From an uncultured Collinsella sp. (GTDB lineage: Bacteria; Actinomycetota; Coriobacteriia; Coriobacteriales; Coriobacteriaceae): DNA of 64,000 nucleotides. The stretch covers positions 1-64,000 of the forward strand of contig CABUPH010000003.1 in the NCBI GenBank assembly GCA_902493375.1. Reading direction: 5' to 3'. A program made the translations under genes and the position numbers. The notes under the pieces are model-generated. The model saw nothing but the letters and a program-made list of their open reading frames with translations, was not told where the DNA came from and did no database searches. Shown here piece after piece: positions 8,363 through 17,600 of the stretch (positions are counted from its first letter, which is position 1; the number at the start of each line of letters is the position of its first letter).

Positions 8363-8625
8363 TAGGCGATCTCGGCGCGAGCGGCCTCGATAGCGCGCGT
8401 AAGCTGGTCGGCGCAGGAGGTCTTTTTCATACCGCAGGTATTACCGGCGAGAACCTCGATTACCCGATCGGCAGGAGCACCCTCGACCAGCCTGGAGATG
8501 GCCTTGAGGTTACCATCGCAGCCGCCGGTAAACTCAACGCCCATCACCTTGTTGCCGTCATCGGAAAGGTCAAGGTGAATATTGCGAGCACACACGCCCT
8601 GAGGCTTGTAATCAAACGAAATCAT
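8362..8625 (-). CDS. TSCPD domain protein
   Basis: An 87-residue protein that is essentially one TSCPD domain (TIGR03905-like). The conserved cysteines are in GVCARNI, TGGCDGNL and GNTCGMKKTSCADQL. In ribonucleotide reductase this module is a C-terminal, metal- or thiol-related element; as a stand-alone protein its role is unknown. A GAGAGGGG ribosome site precedes the ATG. Its stop overlaps the start of the Tat lipoprotein gene, an unusual pairing of a cytosolic Cys protein with an exported one. Confidence 0.85.
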   Translation of the reverse strand: MISFDYKPQGVCARNIHLDLSDDGNKVMGVEFTGGCDGNLKAISRLVEGAPADRVIEVLAGNTCGMKKTSCADQLTRAIEAARAEIA

Positions 8626-8689
8626 GCGATCCCCTCTCAGAATGTTATTCGAGACGACTATTATCCCCGTCTTTCCCTAAATGCAACGA

Positions 8690-8727
8690 GGCGCTTTGCC
8701 GGCAACACACATTACCAGCAAAGCGCC
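8690..8727 (-). terminator. probable terminator after purB
   Basis: The perfect ten-base stem GGCGCTTTGC/GCAAAGCGCC has an 18-nt loop. The T-tract on the minus strand is poor, so efficiency is uncertain. Confidence 0.5.
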
Positions 8728-8753
8728 CTAAAAAGCTAACGTTATGCCCGAAC

Positions 8754-10100
8754 CTACTCGAAGCTCAGCTGCTCCAGACGATCAAAGACTGTGTCGATAC
8801 GGGTGAGGAAGTCCCACGGATCAAAGATCTCGTCGAGCTTCTCCTGGCTGACGGTGCAGCGCGGGTCGGCCTCGAGACGCTCCTTAAAGGTGGGGCCGGA
8901 GACACAATCCTGTACCTCGTGCCAGGTTGCCATGGCGTTCTCCTGCACAATGACGTACGCGTCCTCGCGGGTGATGCCCGTGTCGACGAGGGCGAGCAGC
9001 ACCTTGGAGGAGAAGATGAGGCCGCGGGTCTTATTGAGGTTGGCCATCATGCGGGCAGGGTACAGCTGCAGGCCGTCGATAACGCGAATGAGGCACTGGA
9101 ACATGTGGTCGAGGGCGATGAAGCTGTCGGCCTGGGCGACGCGCTCGGCAGAGGAGTGCGAAATGTCACGCTCGTGCCACAGGGCGACGTTGTCGAAGGC
9201 AACCTGCGCGTTGGCCTTCACGACGCGCGACAGGCCGCAGACCTTCTCCATGGTGATGGGGTTGCGCTTGTGCGGCATGGCGGAGCTGCCCTTTTGGCCC
9301 TTACGGAACGGCTCCTCGGCCTCGAGCGTATCGGTCTTCTGCAGATTGCGAACCTCGGTAGCGATGCGCTCGCAGGTGGCCGCGGTGGTGGCAAGAACGC
9401 CGGCGAGATAGGCGTGATGGTCGCGGCTGATAACCTGCGTGGACAGCGGGTCGTGAACCAGGCCCAGGTGCTCGCAGACGTACTCCTCGACGAACGGCTC
9501 GATGGAGCTGTACGTGCCGACAGCACCCGAGATAGCACCGAAGGCAACATTCTTGCGGGCGTCCTCAAGACGATCCAGATCGCGCTTGAGCTCCCAGGCC
9601 CAAGAGCCAAACTTCATGCCGAAGGTCATCGGCTCGGCGTGGATGCCATGAGTGCGGCCGGCACAGAGCGTGTTGCGCTCCTCGAAGGCGCGACGCTTGC
9701 AGATCTCGCCGAGCTTCTTGACATCCTCGATGATCAGGTCGCAGGCCTGGGTGAGCTGGTAGCACAGGGCCGTGTCGCCCAGATCGGAGCTGGTCATGCC
9801 ATAGTGAACCCAGCGGCTGGGCTTGGGGTCGCCCTCGGGAACATCGGCATCGATGTATTCCTTCATGTTGGTCAGGAAGGCAATGACGTCGTGGCGCGTG
9901 ACTTCCTCGATCTCATCGACCTTCGCCTTCTCAAAGTTGGCATGGTCGCGGATCCACTGGGCCTCGTCTTTGGAAATACCGATCTTGCCGAGCTCCGCCT
10001 GGGCCTCGCAGGCCAAGACCTCGATCTCCTGCCAAATGGCGTACTTGTTCTCGAGGGAGAAAATGTGTCCCATCTCCGGGCGGGTATAGCGATCGATCAT
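8754..10100 (-). CDS. purB: adenylosuccinate lyase
   Basis: A 448-residue fumarase/aspartase-superfamily enzyme that cleaves SAICAR and adenylosuccinate, releasing fumarate, in purine synthesis. The N-terminus IDRYTRPEMGHIFS, the catalytic His region RTHGIHAEPMTFG and the signature loop GSSAMPHKRNPI are present. The start at 10100 has AAAGGAG upstream; in-frame codons further upstream run into the promoter. It is monocistronic as far as can be seen, with a hairpin after the stop. purC lies on the same strand about 4 kb downstream. Confidence 0.95.
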   Translation of the reverse strand: MIDRYTRPEMGHIFSLENKYAIWQEIEVLACEAQAELGKIGISKDEAQWIRDHANFEKAKVDEIEEVTRHDVIAFLTNMKEYIDADVPEGDPKPSRWVHYGMTSSDLGDTALCYQLTQACDLIIEDVKKLGEICKRRAFEERNTLCAGRTHGIHAEPMTFGMKFGSWAWELKRDLDRLEDARKNVAFGAISGAVGTYSSIEPFVEEYVCEHLGLVHDPLSTQVISRDHHAYLAGVLATTAATCERIATEVRNLQKTDTLEAEEPFRKGQKGSSAMPHKRNPITMEKVCGLSRVVKANAQVAFDNVALWHERDISHSSAERVAQADSFIALDHMFQCLIRVIDGLQLYPARMMANLNKTRGLIFSSKVLLALVDTGITREDAYVIVQENAMATWHEVQDCVSGPTFKERLEADPRCTVSQEKLDEIFDPWDFLTRIDTVFDRLEQLSFE

Positions 10101-10202
10101 AGCGGCTCCTTTTTGGTTATTGGCACGTTGGTCGTAACCCAACCATTGTACCGTGCGCAGGTGCAAGTATGGGCAGCAGGCATTAACCTAACATTTTGGA
10201 AT

Positions 10203-10335
10203 TGGAGCGGGCAACGGGACGTCCGCGTATTTGCTTCGCAAATCCCCACCGGCTGCGGCCGGTAGACCAGGACCTACGCCCATGCGCGGGCAAAATGGGT
10301 TGAATTTGACGCTCCCGGCTGTCTCCCGTGCTCGA
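10203..10335. repeat. tRNA-Gly-derived palindromic element, copy A
   Basis: It begins with TGGAGCGGGCAACGGGAC, identical to the (complemented) last 18 bases of the neighbouring tRNA-Gly. A hairpin ATTTGC-TTC-GCAAAT, then GCCC/GGGC stems and a degenerate inverted tRNA end near 10310-10335 (CTCCCGTGCTC) follow. The first ~50 bp match copy B at all but a few positions. Confidence 0.6.
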
Positions 10336-10482
10336 TGGAGCGGGCAACGGGACGTCTGCGCATTTGCTTCGCAAATCCGCACCGGCTTCAGGCGCCTGTC
10401 GGCGCCTTCGCCTGCTCGCTACAAACGCTTCGCGTTTGCTTAACGCTCGCACCCTGGCGGGTTCGAGTCCCGGCGCTTGGTA
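10336..10482. repeat. tRNA-Gly-derived palindromic element, copy B
   Basis: It starts with the same 18 bases of the tRNA-Gly end and the same ATTTGC-TTC-GCAAAT hairpin. It continues with GGCGCC and AAACGC-TTC-GCGTTT hairpins and ends with GGGTTCGAGTCCCGGCGCT, a tRNA 3' end in the opposite orientation. The whole element is thus an imperfect palindrome with tRNA-derived ends, abutting the tRNA terminator. Confidence 0.6.
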
Positions 10483-10483
10483 G

Positions 10484-10516
10484 TAAAAAGCACGGCAACG
10501 TAACGCTGCCGTGCTT
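10484..10516 (-). terminator. tRNA-Gly terminator
   Basis: AAGCACGGCA/TGCCGTGCTT is followed by TTTTA on the minus strand, just downstream of tRNA-Gly. Confidence 0.75.
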
Positions 10517-10527
10517 GCGCTTTTTAC

Positions 10528-10602
10528 TGGAGCGGGCAACGGGACTCGAACCCGCGAGTGTCAGCTTGGGAAGCTGATGCCTTACCACTTGGCGATGCCC
10601 GC
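10528..10602 (-). tRNA. tRNA-Gly (anticodon CCC)
   Basis: A 75-nt gene with encoded CCA. Acceptor GCGGGCA pairs with TGCCCGC. The anticodon stem TCAGC/GCTGA holds the loop TTCCCAA, giving CCC. The T arm is GGGTTCGAGTCCC. Confidence 0.95.
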
Positions 10603-10615
10603 ATATGTGGGGGAT

Positions 10616-10645
10616 AGTATAACGCGGTTGTCTTGTTCGATACAA
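10616..10645 (-). promoter_or_regulatory. promoter of tRNA-Gly
   Basis: On the minus strand TTGTAT (10640-10645) and TATACT (10616-10621) are 18 bases apart, with the tRNA starting 13 bases downstream. Confidence 0.5.
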
Positions 10646-10899
10646 GGGTGGTGATGCTTGTTTTAGCTGTGGAGATTCGTTTGAAAATCGCGTCAATTGT
10701 GGAGACGAGGACCTTTGACCTCCTGTTCTCCCTATCTTCTACCTGCACTTTTGCTTGATCGTTGTATTTGAGCTCAATTTGTCAGGAATTGGGCAAGCTT
10801 TTGGTCAGGCTCCGGTACTTACCCGCATGAACCTCGGGGGTAGCCTCATCCTACGCGTCGCAGCCTCCCCGTGCGACGCACGAGGGATAAGGAGCAGCC

Positions 10900-13800
10900 A
10901 TGTCCAACGCACCCACGCACTCTGTCCACAGCGCAATCGCAACAGGTCCGCTGCTCCTGCTCCTCTTCCTGCTTTTCGGCTGCCTGGCACCGGGAGCCGC
11001 ATTTGCCGTCGATGGCTACGACCAGCTCGGCTTCCGCACTATTAGCGATGATTGTGGACCCTTCTTCATCGGCAAGTATGAAGCTCAAGACACCTCGATT
11101 GCCTACTGCATGAACCAGGAGCGCCCCGGCCCCACCAAACCGGGCGGCCCATGGCTCAACTTTGATCAAGGCTGGGTGTGGCTCGACGACGAGTTCGCGG
11201 CAATCGTTTGTCACGGATATCCAACCACCACGTCGTTTGGCGGTTACCATCTTTCACCCGATCGCGCCCGCGCCGCCACCCAGCTTGCCGTATGGATGCT
11301 CAACGGCACTACCCATGTCGACGGCACCTACTCCTACACGACCGCTCAGGGTAAAACCAAGAGCGGACACTTTACCGCCGACAATGAAGTCGTGGCGGCT
11401 GCGAGGTGGCTCCACGACAGCGCAAAATCAGGAAGCATCAAAGCCGCTCCGCACCGCGCGCGACGCTATCTAGGGGCTGTATCGGGCGGCAGCAAACGTC
11501 AAGACATGCTCTATGTACTGCCGGCGGTCTCTGTTTCCTTCCAAAAGCAGTCTGCTAACACCGTTATTACCAGCGGAAACAATACCTATCAGTTTACCGG
11601 GGCAACATTCGATATTTTTGAGAGCGCCAGCGGCGCGCGTGTTGGTACCATCCAGATGGACGGCAACGGTCGAGCACAGGCAACACTCCTACCCAACACG
11701 GCATACTACCTAGTTGAAACGAAGGCGCCGGCCGGCTATGTCCCCCGCCACGATCGTATTGCCTTTACCACGGGGAATGACGGCGGGCGGGTCGCCATTG
11801 ATGAACAGCCCGGCACCATCAACCTGCGTATCGTAAAACTCGATGCCACGACGAATGCCGGCCCCCAGGTGGGATCTTCACTCGCAGGAGCAGAGTTCAC
11901 GTGTGTGTCGCAATCAACCCCTGGATGGGCGCAAATCCTCACGACCGACGAAAGCGGTCGGGCCACTCTCGCCGATGTCCCCTTAGGAACCTTTACCATC
12001 TACGAATCAAAAGCCCCCGAGGGCTACCTGCCATCCAACGACAGCTGGACCTATACCGTTGGAGCCGACCAGCTCGGCGATTCAGGCGTGGTCGAGATCG
12101 AATCTCGCGTTTCCGATATCCCCATTGCGTTTGACCTTGAGATTTCCAAATTCAAGGATTACGGCAGTAGCGACCAATCCGGCCTAGAGCAGCCGGCGGG
12201 AGGTGTTGTCTTTGAGGTTGTCAGCAACAGCTCTCATCAGGTTGTTGGCACACTGACCACAAACATCTATGGCTTTGCCTCCACCAAAGATCAGCCCGAA
12301 GCATGGTTCGGCACAGGCAAGCGACCCGCCGGTGTCCACGGAGCCGTCCCATACGACCGTGCCGGCTACACGGTTCGCGAGGTTCCGGAAACCGTCCCCG
12401 AGGGTTTTAAACGTGCAGGGGAATGGACCGTCGGGGCCAATCAGATTTCCGACGGCGCCGAGCTTCAATATATCGTGGACAACCACGCTCTGTCGACGCA
12501 TCTCCAGATTGTAAAACGCGATGCCCAAACAGGCGCTTCTGTTCCCCTAGCCGGATTCACCTTCCAACTCCTCGACAGCAATCACGAACCTGTCTCACAA
12601 ACTTGCTGGTATCCAGCACATAACGTAATGGACACCTTTACGACTGACGCGACCGGCACCGTCACACTGCCCGAATCGCTCGTGCCGGGCACCTATTATG
12701 TACGCGAAACCTCGGCCAAAGAGCCCTATCTTGTCGGCGAAGAGATCGAGGTAAACATACCCGCCGACATGAACCTAACGCCCGTTGCAATCGCCTCGTA
12801 TTATGACCACGCCGCGACCGGAAACATCAGGATCGTTAAAACCGATGCCATAGACGGCAGCAGCCTCGCGGGCGCCGTTTTTGAGATCCGTGCCTCGGGT
12901 GATATCGTGCGCCCCGACGGTAGCATTGCCGCGCTCGACGGTGAGACTGTCGCTACCGTCACGACGGATGAAACTGGAGAAGCACGCGCGGACAACCTCC
13001 CACTGGGATCTGGCACCGCACGCTACGAAGTTGTCGAGACTCAAGCGCCGGCAGGCTTCTTGCTCGATCAGACAACCCATATTGTCGACCTTACTTATGG
13101 CGACCAGAAAACACCCGTTGTAGAAGCACGGCTTAACGTATCCGACGATTACACCAAGGTTGATATCTCCAAGGTCGATGCAAGCGGTGAGCAGGAAGTG
13201 GAAGGCGCACAGCTCACCTTATATGGTCCCGATAAAACCGAAATAGACTCCTGGACCTCATCCGACAAGCCGCACCGCGTCGAACATCTTGCACCCGGCA
13301 CCTACTCGTTGCGCGAAATGATGTCTCCGCGGACCTATGACCTTGCCGAGGAGATAACGTTTGAAATAAAGGATACGGGAGAAGTCCAATCCGTCGCGAT
13401 GAAGGATGCGCCCATCGAGATCAAGGGGCAGGTCGACAAGCGTCAGGAACTTGTCCAACCTATCGAAAAGGGCCTGTTGGCTAACGGCGATGGTAAAAAC
13501 CGTGCCGCGATGCAAACCAATACGGATGGGCTTTTCTCCTATACCATCGACGCTCGAAACGATTCAGCTACCTGGGTTGATGAGTTCACAATTACCGATG
13601 ATCTTGAGTGTACCGAGGACGATACGGCGAGATTCGTCTCAATCGAAACCCCCGTCGCCATCGGCGACCTCAACGGTCTGTGCAACGTGTGGTATCGCAC
13701 GACGCCGTTGGACTCGACAGACGTCGATGAGCCGACAAACGCGACACTTGACGATGGGCACGAAAATCCTTGGCTTGAGTCCGACGAAGTAAAAGAGAGC

Positions 13801-14331
13801 CTGGGTGAGGATTGCCGCCTCGTCGATTACGACGGCTGGCACCTGTGGAAGGCGGATGTCTCGACCACGGAATCCACCACACTCGAGGCGAAAGAACTCG
13901 ACCTTGCGTCCAATACCGTCGTAACGGGTATTCGAATTGAATACGGTGCGGTAGCCGCCGACTTTACGACTCGAAGCGATGCGGATTCTTGGACCCGCGA
14001 TGATCTCAAAGATGAGCACGACGACCTTGACGATGCCAAAGCAATCCTTGGCACAGACGCTCGGGGCGCAGTCGTACACATGCAGGCAACGTCGGCTTAT
14101 ACGCCCCAAACCGCACTCACCAACAGCGCACGCGTCGATCTTTGCCGCAACGGTGGCGGCGATAAACTTGAGTCGCATGACGAGGACAGCGTCATTCAAC
14201 GCTGTACCCTACCGCAGGACCTACCGGCAACAGGATCAGTTCCCATCGCCGCTTGCATCACCGCGCTCCTGACCTCGAGTGCCGCAGCCCTATGGTTCGC
14301 TCGCCTTAGGTCGATCCCAAAGAAGCGCTAG
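10900..14331 (+). CDS. sortase-anchored thioester adhesin with SpaA-type repeats
   Basis: A 1143-residue surface protein. A signal peptide (residues 1-36, ending AAFA) is followed by a thioester domain: Cys70 in AYCMNQ and Gln128 in TQLAVWML match the Cys-Gln pair that forms an internal thioester able to bind host molecules covalently. Five or six SpaA/Cna-B prealbumin-like repeats follow, with the typical ETKAPAGY, ESKAPEGY and ETQAPAGF ends that usually carry Lys-Asn isopeptide bonds. The anchor is LPATG (1108-1112), a hydrophobic segment and RSIPKKR. The sortase is not in this window. AAGGAG precedes the ATG. The 10.6-10.9 kb upstream gap contains GTCGCA/TGCGAC and other small stems in the leader. 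Confidence 0.9.
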   Translation: MSNAPTHSVHSAIATGPLLLLLFLLFGCLAPGAAFAVDGYDQLGFRTISDDCGPFFIGKYEAQDTSIAYCMNQERPGPTKPGGPWLNFDQGWVWLDDEFAAIVCHGYPTTTSFGGYHLSPDRARAATQLAVWMLNGTTHVDGTYSYTTAQGKTKSGHFTADNEVVAAARWLHDSAKSGSIKAAPHRARRYLGAVSGGSKRQDMLYVLPAVSVSFQKQSANTVITSGNNTYQFTGATFDIFESASGARVGTIQMDGNGRAQATLLPNTAYYLVETKAPAGYVPRHDRIAFTTGNDGGRVAIDEQPGTINLRIVKLDATTNAGPQVGSSLAGAEFTCVSQSTPGWAQILTTDESGRATLADVPLGTFTIYESKAPEGYLPSNDSWTYTVGADQLGDSGVVEIESRVSDIPIAFDLEISKFKDYGSSDQSGLEQPAGGVVFEVVSNSSHQVVGTLTTNIYGFASTKDQPEAWFGTGKRPAGVHGAVPYDRAGYTVREVPETVPEGFKRAGEWTVGANQISDGAELQYIVDNHALSTHLQIVKRDAQTGASVPLAGFTFQLLDSNHEPVSQTCWYPAHNVMDTFTTDATGTVTLPESLVPGTYYVRETSAKEPYLVGEEIEVNIPADMNLTPVAIASYYDHAATGNIRIVKTDAIDGSSLAGAVFEIRASGDIVRPDGSIAALDGETVATVTTDETGEARADNLPLGSGTARYEVVETQAPAGFLLDQTTHIVDLTYGDQKTPVVEARLNVSDDYTKVDISKVDASGEQEVEGAQLTLYGPDKTEIDSWTSSDKPHRVEHLAPGTYSLREMMSPRTYDLAEEITFEIKDTGEVQSVAMKDAPIEIKGQVDKRQELVQPIEKGLLANGDGKNRAAMQTNTDGLFSYTIDARNDSATWVDEFTITDDLECTEDDTARFVSIETPVAIGDLNGLCNVWYRTTPLDSTDVDEPTNATLDDGHENPWLESDEVKESLGEDCRLVDYDGWHLWKADVSTTESTTLEAKELDLASNTVVTGIRIEYGAVAADFTTRSDADSWTRDDLKDEHDDLDDAKAILGTDARGAVVHMQATSAYTPQTALTNSARVDLCRNGGGDKLESHDEDSVIQRCTLPQDLPATGSVPIAACITALLTSSAAALWFARLRSIPKKR

Positions 14332-14340
14332 CGCGATGAA

Positions 14341-14376
14341 AAAGCGGGCGAGCCAGGGGACTGGCTCGCCCGCTTT
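14341..14376. terminator. bidirectional terminator
   Basis: AAAGCGGGCGAGCC/GGCTCGCCCGCTTT forms a 14-base stem with T-rich flanks on both strands. It lies between the convergent adhesin and the 14398-14616 gene. Confidence 0.8.
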
Positions 14377-14397
14377 CAATCATGTAAATCGCCGTAT

Positions 14398-14616
14398 CTA
14401 CTCTGCAGACGAAGATCCACCATCAACGATTGCCTGCTCGGACTCAGGAATCCCATCGGCACCCGTACTCTGTTCTTGCTCCACCTCTTCGCTGATTGCG
14501 GAGGCGGGGGTCGAGCCCTTCGCACCCACGATGTAGGCAGCCCCAAATCCTAACGCAATGGCAATCAAGGTCAAAATCACGTAGACAGGCCAATGGCGCT
14601 TAATATACGAAAACAC
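14398..14616 (-). CDS. small single-pass membrane protein
   Basis: A 72-residue protein starting with GTG behind AAGGAG. One TM segment (YVILTLIAIALGFGAAYIVG, about 12-31) is followed by an acidic Ser/Glu-rich tail with no motif I recognise, probably outside the cell. It sits 21 bases after the stop of the large M28-like membrane protein and ends at a shared terminator, so the two are likely co-expressed. Confidence 0.65.
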   Translation of the reverse strand: MFSYIKRHWPVYVILTLIAIALGFGAAYIVGAKGSTPASAISEEVEQEQSTGADGIPESEQAIVDGGSSSAE

Positions 14617-14637
14617 GTTGACTCCTTAGAGCTCCGT

Positions 14638-17600
14638 CTACGAACGGCGGATAACCTCGGTCACGACCTCGGATACCGTGGCAATGTTCGTCGGGTTGAC
14701 ATTGTGGGGCAGGTCGTCCTCGGTACGAGCGCAAGCCAGACGCGTGCCGTCCACGCCGGCGATGGTGAGGGCTCGGCGGCTCGCCTCGAGCGCGGCATAG
14801 GCATCGGTCTTGGCATAGGGCATCTCGAGCGCGCCACAATCGACATGGAACGACTTGCACACCTTGCTGACCAGGTTCATGATGCGGCGATCGCCCTTGA
14901 GCAGCTGCTGTTCGCCCTCAACCGTCACCACCGAAAGCCTACCGGCGCCGACGGATTCAAGATTGATGAAGAATACGCCACGGAGCTTATCGCGGTGCGA
15001 AGCCAAGAAGGCCTTCATGCCGGCGCCATCACAATCCGAGGCGCCCGTTGCCACAAACCAGATATCGTGACCGAGCAGCTCATCATCGCCCATAGAGGCG
15101 ACAGCCGAGAGCATATCTTCGGAAGAAGCGCCATCGGAAGACGTAGCGCCGCCCTTCCAGCCATCGTTATCGTCCTCGAAGTTATCCCACGAACCGATAC
15201 CGCGACCGGACTTCTTGGCATCGTAATCGTCTTCGACGCCCAGCCAGTCACTCATGCTGTCCTGCTCGTTTTTCTTTTTACGGCCGAACAGGCCACCCAG
15301 GCCGCGCTTACGAGACTTGGGTGCCGCCGGGGCGGGAGCCGAAATGGTCTCGATCGGCTGCGCGCCCGACGCAACGGGCATAGGAGGCGCAACGGGTGCC
15401 GATGTGGGTTCGGGACCCTGGGCAGTAGCAAAGGGGTCGTTGACCTGGGCAGAGGGATCGGGAAGGTCGAACAGCGACGTGCGAGACGCAACGTTTGCCT
15501 GCTTCATCGACGGCAGCGACGGATCGGGGACCGAAGCCAGCGGAGACGAAGAGGGCGCAAGCGACGGTGCCGACGCCGGATCGGGAACATTCATCTGCGG
15601 ACGCGGTGATGCCTGGGAGGAAATCTGGGCCATAAGGGAATCGACCGTTTCGTCCTGGGTGGGAGCGACATCGGCAACCGTGGCACCGGAACCACTCGGG
15701 GTCGGCATGGTGAAAATCTGCGTGGAGTAAGGCCTCGACTCATCTGTCTCGGGAGCCTCGGAAACCGCAGGCACTTCCTCCTGCTCGGCCTCGGTCGACT
15801 CATCTTGCTCGGCTGCCGCGTATTGTTCTTCGTCAGAGTTGGCCTCGACGGGCTCGTCCTCGGCGGCATCTTGGATTTCGGCAGCATCAATAGGCTCGTC
15901 ATCGTCCACCGCGTCGCCCTGTTCATCGGAAACAGGAAGGGGCTCGGCAATCGCGGTGCCTTGCTTTTCAAACGTTATCGTGGAATCGAACTTCGCGGCA
16001 TCAAACGACATGGTGCTATCGACGTGCTGCTGGGCCTCGAAAGACGTCGTCGCCTCAACAACATCCGCGGACGTCGGTTGCTGGGACTCAAAGGACGTTG
16101 TAGCTTCGGCGGCGTCGACGGGCACGGACTGCATAGCCTCGTTCTGCTCGAACTCTTGCGCCGCGAGCTCACGTGCCGCCTCGGCTGCCTGCTGCTGAGC
16201 GATAGCCTCCTGCTCGGCAGCCTCGCGTGCGGCAGCGCGCTTCTCCTCGAAATCGTCGACAAATTTCTTGCCCTTTGTAAGCGCACCCTTAAAGAAGTTG
16301 GAAGCGCTGGCGCCAATCGACGAGAACGCCGATGCAATGTCGGCATGGGGCGTTGCCGCGGGAATCTCGGCAGAGAAATCAGTATCGCTCTCGTAAGACA
16401 CGCGCCTCGGCTGTTCAACGTAATCGTCGTCAGACTCGTCCGCAACGTCTTGCACCGGCGCGGCGGGAGCCAAAATGTCCAGTCCTGCCGCGGGATCGAT
16501 CGCGGACACCGCCTCGGGCTCGGCAACGGCAGCGGTAACCGCGGCAGACTCATCATCCGCAGTGACAACGGGCGCAGGCTCGGGCTCAAACGTCGGTTCC
16601 TCGCCCTCCTCGTAATCGAGCGTGCAAGACTCGGGAAGCATTCCGAGCGCACGGATGGCATCCGAACCAAAGCGGATGTTGCCGGCGGCGTTGCGATAGA
16701 GCTTGGGCTCGGGCTCGACCGCGGCAGGTTCCTCCGCCGACTCGGCAGCGGGAACCTCGTCATTGAACTCTTCGGCCTGGACAGTCTGATTCTGATCCTC
16801 GGGCACGATGGCGCCGATCAGCGTCTCGTCGGCAGACGCACCCTCAAAGCCCTCGATCTGCTCGTCGAAAGCCTCACCCTGTTCGGGCTCGGTCTGAGCG
16901 CCGGGAGCAATCGGCTGACCGAACTCGTCCTCGGCGTAGGTAGGTTCTTCGTACTCGATGGTGTTGCCGTAGTCGTTTTGCTGCTGGGCCGCGGCATACT
17001 CCGCCGCCGCGCGCGCCATTTCCTCGGCACGACGTTTCTGCTCCCCAAAATAGGTATCGAACGGAACATCGTCGGGAAACTCGTTCTCGCCCTGGAAGGG
17101 AGCAACGTTGTCCATAACGCCGAGCATAGCGGCGACAGAAGACTTGTTGCACACCGCGCCGGACGTATAGGGAAGAATGTGGCGGTTAGAGATGATGTTT
17201 GCCGCGTTGGCAAGTGCAACGAGGGAAGCGAGGATCGCGACAATCCACAGCAGAACCTTGAGCGCGCCGGGGAGCGGCAGGATACGCAGGATGGCAACGG
17301 CAGCAGGGGCAACCGTGGCAACGGGCAACAGCTTGGCGATGAGCGCACGATACGAAGCATAGGGCTCGCGGGCGAGCAGCTCAGCACGGGGAGAGTCGTA
17401 GTGTGCGACAACGACCACCGGGCGGTTGCGCGGAGACGCGAGCGGGCCCGAGGCCTTGTGGTAGGCGATGACATTTTGGCTTACGCCCGTCTTGCCCAGG
17501 CGCGAAACCACGGGGTGGCCCGTGCGCTCGAGCACGTAAAGAACGGCGCCGACAATGGCCAGCAAGGTGCCGACCAAGCCGATACCGCCGCCGATGCCCA

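Noticed and set aside
8919..10265. Plus-strand open frame opposite purB
   Set aside because: purB on the minus strand is unambiguous; the opposite frame has shadow composition.
10900..11010. Lipoprotein signal in the thioester adhesin (Cys28)
   Set aside because: The residues before Cys28 (LFG) do not fit a lipobox, and AAFA gives a good signal peptidase I site; the protein has an LPATG anchor.
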